From the NCBI GenBank assembly GCA_025458525.1, contig JALOSF010000026.1, forward strand, positions 1-39,627: 39,627 bases of DNA, in the 5' to 3' direction. Each line of letters starts with the position of its first letter. The stretch's first letter is position 1. This document shows, one piece after another, positions 32,431 through 39,627 of this stretch. The notes under the pieces are model-generated. The model ran no database searches. It had not been told where the DNA came from and saw nothing but the letters and a program-made list of their open reading frames with translations. The translations under genes and the position numbers were made by a program. The DNA comes from Cypionkella sp. GTDB taxonomy: Bacteria; Pseudomonadota; Alphaproteobacteria; Rhodobacterales; Rhodobacteraceae.

Positions 32431-33225
32431 ATGTTGACCGTGATTTCCCCCGCCAAGAAGCTGAACGAGGTGCCCCAGGCGCTGCCCGACGGGCATGACC
32501 TGACCGAGCCCGAATTCGTGGCCGAGGCCCTTGATCTTGCCACCCTTGCCAGGGATTTGTCGGTCGAGGATTTGCGCAAACTCAGCCATATTTCCGAACC
32601 GCTGGCCCGGCTGAATCAGGCGCGGTTTGCGGCCTTCAGCGCCACCCCGGCGCCGGGCACGATCTATCCGGCGGTCCACTGCTTTGCCGGCGACACCTAT
32701 CAGGGGCTGGAGGTGCGCACGATGACGGCTTCGGCACTGGCCTGGGCTACGGGGCATTTGCGCATTCTTTCCGGGCTTTACGGTCTGTTGCGCCCCTTTG
32801 ACGCGATCCAGGCCTATCGGCTGGAAATGGGCAGCCGTCTGGCCAACCCAAAGGGCAGCGACCTTTATGCCTTCTGGGGCGACAAGATCGCACAGTCACT
32901 GAACCGCCTTGCCGCCGAGCAAGGCGCGCGGGCGCTGATCAATTGCGCCTCGGTCGAATATTTCGGCGCGGTAAACCGGCAGGTTTTGCGGCTTCCGGTC
33001 ATCACCCCGGTGTTTCTGGAGGAACGCGACGGAACCGCCAAAACGGTCAGCTTCTGGGCCAAGCGGGCGCGCGGCGCGATGGCGCGCTATATCTGCGAAC
33101 AGCAGATCACCAACCCCGGCGATCTGCGCGGCTTTACCGCTGGCGGATACAGCCATCGCGCCAGCCTGTCCTCGGACAGCCAGATGGTATTTGCCCGGAC
33201 GGAACCGCAGCAAAAGGCCGCCTAG
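32431..33225 (+). CDS. yaaA: Peroxide stress protein YaaA (DUF328)
   Basis: A 264-residue cytoplasmic protein. YaaA lowers free iron and oxidative DNA damage after peroxide in E. coli and binds DNA. Landmarks are MLTVISPAKKL at the N-terminus, HISEPLARLNQARF, ILSGLYGLLRPFDAIQAYRLEMG (about 112-134), and INCASVEYFGAVN. ATG 32431 has GAGAGGA upstream; a GTG at 32407 in frame would add eight residues. The stop codon overlaps the stop of the histidine kinase gene on the other strand (TAG/TAG sharing CTAG at 33222-33225), so the genes converge with no gap. It lies 63 nt downstream of recQ. Confidence 0.95.
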   Translation: MLTVISPAKKLNEVPQALPDGHDLTEPEFVAEALDLATLARDLSVEDLRKLSHISEPLARLNQARFAAFSATPAPGTIYPAVHCFAGDTYQGLEVRTMTASALAWATGHLRILSGLYGLLRPFDAIQAYRLEMGSRLANPKGSDLYAFWGDKIAQSLNRLAAEQGARALINCASVEYFGAVNRQVLRLPVITPVFLEERDGTAKTVSFWAKRARGAMARYICEQQITNPGDLRGFTAGGYSHRASLSSDSQMVFARTEPQQKAA

Positions 33226-35753
33226 GCCACGTCGGCAATCGGGCGCGCCTCGGCGGGGCGGAATTCTTCGATCATGGCCGCAATCGCTGACTTGCGCAGC
33301 GGTTTGGTCATGTAACGGTCCAGCCCCGCGGCAAGAATATCGGTGCTGTCGCCATCCATCGCATGGGCGGTCAGCGCCACAATCGGCACGTGGCTGCGCC
33401 CGTCTTCGATCACACGGATGGCGCTTGCCGCCTCGCGCCCGTCCATTTCGGGCATCGAGATATCCATGAAAATCAGATCTGGCTTCCAGCTGTGGAACAT
33501 CTCCACCGCTTCGCGCCCGTTGCTGGCAAAGCGCAGATCGATGTCGAGATCCTTGATCATCTTGGCAAAAACAAGTTGGTTGGTGCGGTTATCTTCGGCG
33601 GCAAGAACCCGCATCTGACGCTGGCCCAGCGGTTGCACAGGCTCGGCCGGGGCCACGGGATCGGGCGCGGACAGGGCTTGCAAATGCCGATAGAGATCAG
33701 ACCGCAAGACCGGCTTTTGCAGGATCGCCGCCAGGTCTGATCGTTCCGCGCCATCCCGCGCCAGCGCCGGGTTCGACGACAACATCACGATGGGCATCTG
33801 ATGCCCGGCCAGCCGGATCTGCCGCGCCAACGTCACGCCGTCCATCTCGGGCATGTCATGATCGGTCAGCACCACGTCAAACCCGGCATCGCGCGCGAGC
33901 AAAGCAAGCGCATCGGCGCCAGAGCGACACAGCGTGACGGCAATGCCATGCGGGGTCAGCTGTCGTTCAAGAATGGTGCGGTTGATGAACTGGTCATCCA
34001 CGACCAGCGCGCGGCGCAAGGTGATGGGCAGCCGAACCGCAGGCGCATCATCGGCAATCGGCAGGCGCACCCGAAAGCCAAAACAGGACCCTTTGCCAAG
34101 CTCGCTGTCCACCCAGACGGTGCCGTCCATCCGCTCGATCAGACGGCGCGTGATGGCAAGGCCAAGGCCGGTGCCCTCGAACTTGCGGTTCTGCTGATCC
34201 TCCACCTGATTGAATTCGCCAAACACATGTTCAAGGTTCTGGGCGGAAATGCCGATCCCCGTATCTTCGACGGTGACATGCAACTGCTGGGTGCCATCGC
34301 CCCCCTCGGGGCCGACCACGCGCACCAGAACATGGCCGTGGTCGGTGAACTTGACCGCATTCCCGATCAGATTGGTCAGAACCTGCCGCACGCGCCCCGG
34401 ATCACCGACAAATCGCGTCGGCAGGAACATGTCGTAATCGATCATCAGATCGATGCCCTTGGCCCTTGCCCTTGGCTGAAGCAGCATCGCCACCTCGTGG
34501 ATCGTGCGTTCCAGGTCAAAGGGTTCGGGATGCAGGTTCAGCCGCTCTGCCTCGATCTTCGAGAAATCCAGAATGTCGTTGATGATCACCAGCAGCGCCT
34601 CGCCCGAGGAGCGGATGGTTTCGGCAAACAGGCGCTGTTCCTCGGTGAGAGGCGTGTCGCAGAGCAGTTCCGCCATCCCGACCACCCCGTTCATCGGGGT
34701 GCGAATTTCGTGGCTCATATTGGCCAGAAAGGCCGATTTCGCCCGGCTTGCGGCCTCTGCCTGCTGACGTGCGGCTTCCAGCGCGGCCTGTTGTTCCTTC
34801 CAGTCGGTGATATCGACCCGCAGGCCGACGCGCCCGCCGTCCGGCGTGCTTTGTTCCATCACGCGCAGCCAGCGCCCGTTGGAAATCTTTTGCTCGCTGA
34901 TCGAGGACGGCGCGCGATGTGCGGCCATCCGCTCCGACAGCCATTCCGCCTCGCGGCCGACGGCCTCGGCATATTTGCCGCGGCTCAGGCCATGGCGCAG
35001 GATGTCTTCGAAGGTCACGCCGGGGCGCAGGATATCGGCGCTTTCGGGGTGGATGTCGCGATACTGTTGGTTGCAGGTCAAGAGCCTGTCCTCCCTGTCA
35101 AAAAGCACAAAACCATCGGGGATCGCCTCGATCGCGGCCCAGATGCGCATCTGTTCGGTGATGTCGATCGCCAGAGTGACCAGATCGCCATCGCGGGCGC
35201 GGCGGTCCATCAGGCGCAGGTAATTGCCATTGGCCCATTGAACCACCACGGGTTCGATCACCTCGGCCTCCAGCCGGGTGAGCATGCGCGACACAAAGAC
35301 CTCGGGCGGCTCCCCCTCCAGCCGGACAAGGCCGCTGTCGGCAGCGAGGCGCAGCACCGTTTCATACCGGGTGCCCGGCCCGACATCTAGCCCGGGAAAG
35401 GCGCGCAGATAGGCGCGATTCGCGGCAACCATGGTCAAACCCGCGTCAAACACGGCAAAACCATCACGAATCGTGTCAATCGAATCCCAAAGCCGCCGCT
35501 CGGCCATCACCGCAATGGTGTGGGCCTGTTCCAGTTCGGTGACGAATCGCGCGTTCTGACCCTTGAGGGCGGCAGCCTCGGATTGTGCTTCACGCACAAC
35601 ACTGCGCTGCACCACGATTTCATCGGACAGCACACGGGCGTGCATCGCCAGTTTTTCGTTGGCAGCAAAGAGTTCACGGCTTTTCTGTTCCAGCAAACGT
35701 TCAGCCGCCAATCGGGCGCGCCGTTCCTTTGCCAGTCTTTCCGTCATGTCCAT
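33222..35753 (-). CDS. Cytoplasmic hybrid sensor histidine kinase with two PAS and two receiver domains
   Basis: 843 residues without a membrane helix, so it senses an internal signal. Residues 1-85 form a long coiled coil (ERLAKERRARLAAERLLEQK and on). Two PAS-like domains follow (about 88-200, with WDSIDTIRDGFAVFD; about 205-318, with IPDGFVLFDRED). The HisKA phospho-acceptor is His348 in NMSHEIRTPMNG. The HATPase domain has an N box NLIGNAVKFTD and G boxes DTGIGI and GTGLGL. Receiver 1 has phospho-acceptor Asp631 (LTDHDMPEMDG) and receiver 2 has Asp764 (FMDISMPEMDG); no Hpt domain is fused. ATG 35753 is preferred; 35747 is close by. The signal and output partner are unknown. Confidence 0.92.
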   Translation of the reverse strand: MDMTERLAKERRARLAAERLLEQKSRELFAANEKLAMHARVLSDEIVVQRSVVREAQSEAAALKGQNARFVTELEQAHTIAVMAERRLWDSIDTIRDGFAVFDAGLTMVAANRAYLRAFPGLDVGPGTRYETVLRLAADSGLVRLEGEPPEVFVSRMLTRLEAEVIEPVVVQWANGNYLRLMDRRARDGDLVTLAIDITEQMRIWAAIEAIPDGFVLFDREDRLLTCNQQYRDIHPESADILRPGVTFEDILRHGLSRGKYAEAVGREAEWLSERMAAHRAPSSISEQKISNGRWLRVMEQSTPDGGRVGLRVDITDWKEQQAALEAARQQAEAASRAKSAFLANMSHEIRTPMNGVVGMAELLCDTPLTEEQRLFAETIRSSGEALLVIINDILDFSKIEAERLNLHPEPFDLERTIHEVAMLLQPRARAKGIDLMIDYDMFLPTRFVGDPGRVRQVLTNLIGNAVKFTDHGHVLVRVVGPEGGDGTQQLHVTVEDTGIGISAQNLEHVFGEFNQVEDQQNRKFEGTGLGLAITRRLIERMDGTVWVDSELGKGSCFGFRVRLPIADDAPAVRLPITLRRALVVDDQFINRTILERQLTPHGIAVTLCRSGADALALLARDAGFDVVLTDHDMPEMDGVTLARQIRLAGHQMPIVMLSSNPALARDGAERSDLAAILQKPVLRSDLYRHLQALSAPDPVAPAEPVQPLGQRQMRVLAAEDNRTNQLVFAKMIKDLDIDLRFASNGREAVEMFHSWKPDLIFMDISMPEMDGREAASAIRVIEDGRSHVPIVALTAHAMDGDSTDILAAGLDRYMTKPLRKSAIAAMIEEFRPAEARPIADVA

Positions 35754-35920
35754 GCCGAGCCGTCCCCCGTTCCGCGTTCTGCCGCGGGGCTTTGGGGGCA
35801 CATTACCCCTGCGAGGGTGAACGGGTTCTTAACATGACAATTGGTGTCAGCCCGTGCGCGACGCTTGCGCCACGGGCGGGCGCGACGCATCATGCGGCAA
35901 ATTTGATCATGAGGGGTGCC

Positions 35921-38900
35921 ATGCGCCGTATTTCTTGGACTCTGTTGGTGTCTTTGGTCTTTGCGACCCCCGGCTTTGCACAGGATCAGTCGATCGTGCC
36001 GCTCAAGCGGATGGTGATGTCACAAGACATCGATCTGCCCGGCGGTGACATCGCGCAGCTGTTCGACACGACGCTAGAGGCTTGCGAAAAAGCCTGTCTG
36101 AGCAATGCGCAATGCACGGCGTTCACCTTCAACACCCGCAACGGATCGTGCTTTCCAAAGGCCAATCCGGGCGAGGGCGCGTTTTATCAAGGCGCGGTTT
36201 CGGCACAGGTTCTGCTGGCCGCAGACGGGGCGGCACCCCGTGCCGGCATCCGCCGTGGCGAACTTGGGTTCCTCTCGGACAGCGACGTCGAGGCCGCCCG
36301 GGCGCAGGCCGAAGGGCTGGGCCGGATCTACCGCACCAATGGGTTTGCCGCCGAAGATCATCTGACCGCCGCCGCCGATGCCGAATCGCGGGGCGATCTG
36401 GCGTCGGCTCTGGGCTTTACCGGGGCCGCCCTTGCCGTGCTTGATACCGCAGAAACCTGGCTGGAGTTTGCCCGGCTGTCGCTTGCCCTCGCGCAGAACG
36501 ACGGCAATGCGCAACAAACACTGCGAGAGCGCGCGTTTCACGCCAGCCTGAACGCCTATCTGCGCGCCGATCCGGCACCGCTGCGGCACAGCATTCTTGT
36601 CACCATGGGCGAGGCGCTGGAACCGCTCGGCCGGGGGCGTGACACCGTGGCTGCGCTGCGTCTGGCGCAGGATTTGCAACCGCGCGACGACACCGCCGCG
36701 GCACTTGACACCGCCATTGGAAAATACGGTTTTCGCATCACCGAACATCAGGTGCAGGCCGACAGCATCCGCCCGCGCATCTGTGCCAATTTCTCCGAGG
36801 ATCTGGTGAAATCGGGGGTGGATTACGAAACCTTCGTCCAACTGCCCGAACCCGGCCTGACCGTCACGTCTGACGGCTATCGCACATTGTGTGTCGAGGG
36901 TCTGGCCCATGGCGCGCGCTATACCCTGACGTTCCGCGATGGCTTGCCTGCCGCCGATGGGCAGGAACTGGCGAAATCGGTGGCGATCACCGCCTATGTC
37001 CGCGACCGCGCGGCGGGTGTGCGCTTTCCGGGGCGGTCCTATGTGCTGCCCAAAGGCGATGGCGCCGCCATCCCGGTGGAAACGGTCAATGCCGACAAGC
37101 TGGACCTGACGCTGTTCCGCGTCACCGACCGCAACCTGCTGCGCGCGTTCCAGAACGGCTATTTCAGCCAGCCGATCGCCGATTGGCAAGAAGGCTATTT
37201 CAACGGCGAAATCGGCGCGCAGGTCTGGCAGGGCAGCGCCGAAGTCCCGGTCGAGGTGAACCGCGATGTCACCACCCGCCTGCCGATGGCCGAGGCGTTG
37301 CAGGGCCAACCCGCGGGCGTCTATGCGCTCAAGGCCGCGGTTCCGGGGGTCGATCCCTATGTCACCCCCGCAGCCTGGCAGTGGTTTGTGGTGTCCGATC
37401 TGGGGCTGACCAGCCTGTCGGGCGTGGATGGCCTGCATGTCTTTGTGCGCAGCCTTGGCACTGCTGCCGCGAAACCCGGCACGACGGTAGAGCTTTTGTC
37501 CACCGCGAACGAGGTGCTGGGCACCGCGACCACCGATGCCATGGGCTATGCCCGCTTTGATGCGGGCCTGACGCGCGGCACCGGCGGCGCGGCGCCAGCC
37601 CTGATCGTGGCGCGTGACGGCGAGGCCGATCTGGCCTTCCTGTCGCTGACCGACCCCGAATTCGACCTCTCGGATCGCGGGGTCGAGGGTCGGCCCGCCG
37701 CGCCGCCGGTCGATGTGTTCCTGACCACAGACCGCGGCGCCTATCGCGCGGGCGAAACGGTCTATGCCACCGCCCTTGCCCGCGACAGCACCGCCGCCGC
37801 CGTTCCGGGGCTGCCGCTGACCGCGCGGCTGAAACGCCCCGATGGCGTGGAATATTCCCGCGCCCTGGTTGCCGATGCCGGTGCGGGCGGCCATGTCTTT
37901 GCCCTGCCGCTTGCCGGGACGGCCCCGCGCGGCGTCTGGCGGCTTGAAGTCTTGGCAGACCCGGAGGCAGACCCGCTCACCAGCCGCACCTTCCTGGTCG
38001 AGGATTTCCTGCCCGAACGGATCGACTTTGACCTGACGCTCAACACCGATGAGCTGCGCCTTGGCGACATTCCCGCCATTTCGGTCAACGCGCGCTATCT
38101 GTTCGGCGCGCCCGGCGCGGGCCTTGCCATCGAAGGCGAGGTGGTGCTGCGCGCCGCATCCGAAGTGGCGGGCTTTGCCGGCTATCGCTTTGGCCCGCAC
38201 GACGAACCCTTTGGCGCGCGCATGGAATCCTTCGGGGGCGACCGCACCGATGACGCGGGCCTTGCGCTGATCTCGCCCGCGTTGCCGCAGGCCGAGGCCC
38301 CCCAGCAACCGCTGGAGGCGCGCTTTACCGTCCGCGTCGCCGAAGGATCGGGGCGCCCGGTCGAACGGCAACTGACCAAACTGCTGACCCCGTCCAGCCC
38401 GATGATCGGCGTCAAGCCGATGTTCGAAGACGTGGTCGCCGAAGGCACCGAGGCGCGGTTCTCGCTGATCGGCCTTGGCCCGGATGGCAAACCCGCGCCG
38501 ATGGCGGTTGACTGGGAACTGACCCGGATCGAGACGAATTACCAATGGTATCAAAGCTATGGTAACTGGAACTGGGAACCCGTCATCTCGCGCAGCCTTG
38601 CCGCAGAAGGCAGGGCTGATCTGGGCACCACGGCGGTTGAAATCTCTGCCCCCGTTCAATGGGGCGAATACGAACTGCGGGTGACATCGGCCAATGGCGC
38701 TGTCACCTCCACCACCTTCTATGCGGGCTGGTATGCGCCTGCCGATGTGTCCTCGACCCCCGACACGCTGGAATTGTCGCTGGACCAACCGGCCTACAAG
38801 TCGGGTGATACGGCCACGCTGCGCATCGTGCCGCGCGCCGCGGGCACCGCGCTGATCACGGTCCTGTCCAACCGACTGGTCGCCATGCAGGCGGTCGAGG

Positions 38901-39627
38901 TGACGGCAGGCGAAAACCTGATCCAGCTGCCCGTCACCGATGACTGGGGTGCGGGCGTCTATGTCACTGCCTCGGTGCTGCGTCCGATGGATGTGGCGGC
39001 AGGCCGCAACCCGGCCCGTGCGCTCGGCCTTGCCCATGCCGCCATCGACCCCGGCGCGCGCCAGCTTGACGTGACCGTCGAAACCCCGCTGGAGGCCGCG
39101 CCGCGCGGCCCGCTGGATGTGGCGGTGAATGTCGCGGGCCTTGCGCAGGGCGAAGCGGCCTGGGTCACGATTGCGGCGGTGGATCAAGGCATCCTGAACC
39201 TGACCGCCTTTACCCCGCCCGATCCGTCAGCGCATTACTTTGGCCAGCGCAAGCTGGGCGTCGGCATCCGTGATGTCTATGGCCGTCTGATCGACGGCCT
39301 GAACGGGGCCGAAGGGGTGGTTCGGTCGGGCGGCGATGCGGGCGCGCAGGCGCGGCTGCAAGCTCCGCCCCCCACAGAAGAACTGGTCGCCTATTTCACC
39401 GGCCCGGTGCAGGTGGGGGCCGATGGCTATGCGCGCGTCAGCTTTGACCTGCCCTCGTTCAACGGCAGCGTCAAAGTCATGGCGGTGGCATGGTCGGCCA
39501 AGGCGGTGGGGCAGGCCAATGCCGATGTGCTGGTGCGCGACCCCGTGGTCGTGACCGCCAGCCTGCCGCGTTTCCTTGCCCCCGGCGACAGCAGCCGCAT
39601 GTTGCTCGAAATCGTCCACGCCACCGG
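35921..39627 (+). CDS. Alpha-2-macroglobulin family protein with N-terminal Apple/PAN domain (3' end outside window)
   Basis: An uninterrupted frame of 1,235 codons runs to the window end. MRRISWTLLVSLVFATPGFA is a Sec signal peptide with no lipobox, so the protein is periplasmic. Residues about 30-95 form a PAN/Apple-like domain (cysteines 55, 59, 65 and 77 in TLEACEKACLSNAQC and NGSCFPK). Macroglobulin domains follow: VDVFLTTDRGAYRAGETVYAT is the MG2-type motif, LDQPAYKSGDTATLRIVPRA a later repeat, and LVAYFTGPVQVGADGYARVSF opens the region before the thioester domain. The CxEQ thioester, if present, lies beyond the window. Bacterial A2Ms trap proteases in the periplasm, often beside pbpC, which is not visible here. 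GAGGGG precedes ATG 35921. Confidence 0.93.
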   Translation, partial: MRRISWTLLVSLVFATPGFAQDQSIVPLKRMVMSQDIDLPGGDIAQLFDTTLEACEKACLSNAQCTAFTFNTRNGSCFPKANPGEGAFYQGAVSAQVLLAADGAAPRAGIRRGELGFLSDSDVEAARAQAEGLGRIYRTNGFAAEDHLTAAADAESRGDLASALGFTGAALAVLDTAETWLEFARLSLALAQNDGNAQQTLRERAFHASLNAYLRADPAPLRHSILVTMGEALEPLGRGRDTVAALRLAQDLQPRDDTAAALDTAIGKYGFRITEHQVQADSIRPRICANFSEDLVKSGVDYETFVQLPEPGLTVTSDGYRTLCVEGLAHGARYTLTFRDGLPAADGQELAKSVAITAYVRDRAAGVRFPGRSYVLPKGDGAAIPVETVNADKLDLTLFRVTDRNLLRAFQNGYFSQPIADWQEGYFNGEIGAQVWQGSAEVPVEVNRDVTTRLPMAEALQGQPAGVYALKAAVPGVDPYVTPAAWQWFVVSDLGLTSLSGVDGLHVFVRSLGTAAAKPGTTVELLSTANEVLGTATTDAMGYARFDAGLTRGTGGAAPALIVARDGEADLAFLSLTDPEFDLSDRGVEGRPAAPPVDVFLTTDRGAYRAGETVYATALARDSTAAAVPGLPLTARLKRPDGVEYSRALVADAGAGGHVFALPLAGTAPRGVWRLEVLADPEADPLTSRTFLVEDFLPERIDFDLTLNTDELRLGDIPAISVNARYLFGAPGAGLAIEGEVVLRAASEVAGFAGYRFGPHDEPFGARMESFGGDRTDDAGLALISPALPQAEAPQQPLEARFTVRVAEGSGRPVERQLTKLLTPSSPMIGVKPMFEDVVAEGTEARFSLIGLGPDGKPAPMAVDWELTRIETNYQWYQSYGNWNWEPVISRSLAAEGRADLGTTAVEISAPVQWGEYELRVTSANGAVTSTTFYAGWYAPADVSSTPDTLELSLDQPAYKSGDTATLRIVPRAAGTALITVLSNRLVAMQAVEVTAGENLIQLPVTDDWGAGVYVTASVLRPMDVAAGRNPARALGLAHAAIDPGARQLDVTVETPLEAAPRGPLDVAVNVAGLAQGEAAWVTIAAVDQGILNLTAFTPPDPSAHYFGQRKLGVGIRDVYGRLIDGLNGAEGVVRSGGDAGAQARLQAPPPTEELVAYFTGPVQVGADGYARVSFDLPSFNGSVKVMAVAWSAKAVGQANADVLVRDPVVVTASLPRFLAPGDSSRMLLEIVHAT

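Noticed and set aside
36074..39187. Minus-strand open frame of about 1,037 codons
   Set aside because: It is the antisense shadow of the alpha-2-macroglobulin gene, a by-product of high GC at third positions; no domain is recognisable.
1..39627. CRISPR arrays, insertion sequences, toxin-antitoxin pairs or phage genes
   Set aside because: No spaced direct repeats, transposase motifs, terminal inverted repeats or phage proteins were seen on either strand.

Overview
The window is a high-GC, gene-dense stretch of chromosome that looks like a Rhodobacterales alphaproteobacterium (Rhodobacter/Tabrizicola/Gemmobacter-like). I judge this from codon use, the accD-folC pair, a membrane-bound ferritin (mbfA) with an Irr-type iron box, a probable DUF6478 protein, an alphaproteobacterial short ilvD, and many ATGA/GTGA stop-start overlaps. 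No insertion sequence, phage gene, integrase, rRNA operon or CRISPR array is visible. It reads as ordinary chromosome with several well-preserved regulatory elements.

Layout. 1-2670: the tail of a membrane protein, an exported endonuclease/exonuclease/phosphatase-fold protein, and leuB with a clear intrinsic terminator. 2771-3862: a DMT transporter and tRNA-Pro(CGG). 3929-11522 (minus strand): ilvD, an exported unknown, a probable DUF6478 protein and its small partner, an AEC transporter, fghA (formaldehyde detoxification), a decayed yaiI-like gene, then a HAD phosphatase and an ornithine cyclodeaminase-family reductase. 11636-15527 (plus): a DUF1624 membrane acyltransferase-like protein with an M23 peptidase, then accD and folC. 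15537-17526: a TetR regulator and a small exported protein, divergent from mbfA, with three matching operators and an Irr box between them. 17593-20574: trhO, divergent from pncA and pncB, which together salvage nicotinamide. 20590-23181 (minus): arfB, an AGXT2L-like class III aminotransferase and an APH-family kinase. 23271-29268 (minus): a UMF1-type MFS transporter, mepA, an esterase-like phytase-family protein, a queuosine-precursor transporter (yhhQ) behind a preQ1-I riboswitch, a 485-nt intergenic region with a structured RNA candidate, and a BCCT transporter. 29350-39627: a thioesterase, yggT-recQ, yaaA, a large cytoplasmic hybrid histidine kinase, and the first 1,235 codons of an Apple-domain alpha-2-macroglobulin.

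Most notable signals: (1) a preQ1-I riboswitch at 26053-26086 (minus) that keeps the three ligand-contacting bases and lies over the yhhQ translation start; (2) an undescribed RNA candidate at about 25200-25420 (minus), with a 16-nt Shine-Dalgarno fully complementary to the 16S rRNA 3' end, an 18-codon leader ORF, an internal anti-Shine-Dalgarno and a 13-bp hairpin; (3) three TGAAC-N6-GTTCA operators plus an ICE/Irr box in one 125-bp divergent promoter; (4) separately encoded APH kinase, AGXT2L-type aminotransferase and M23 peptidase, which occur fused in one polypeptide in other bacteria; (5) a yaiI-like gene broken by a deletion and frameshift, which leaves a misleading in-frame fusion with the HAD gene downstream.
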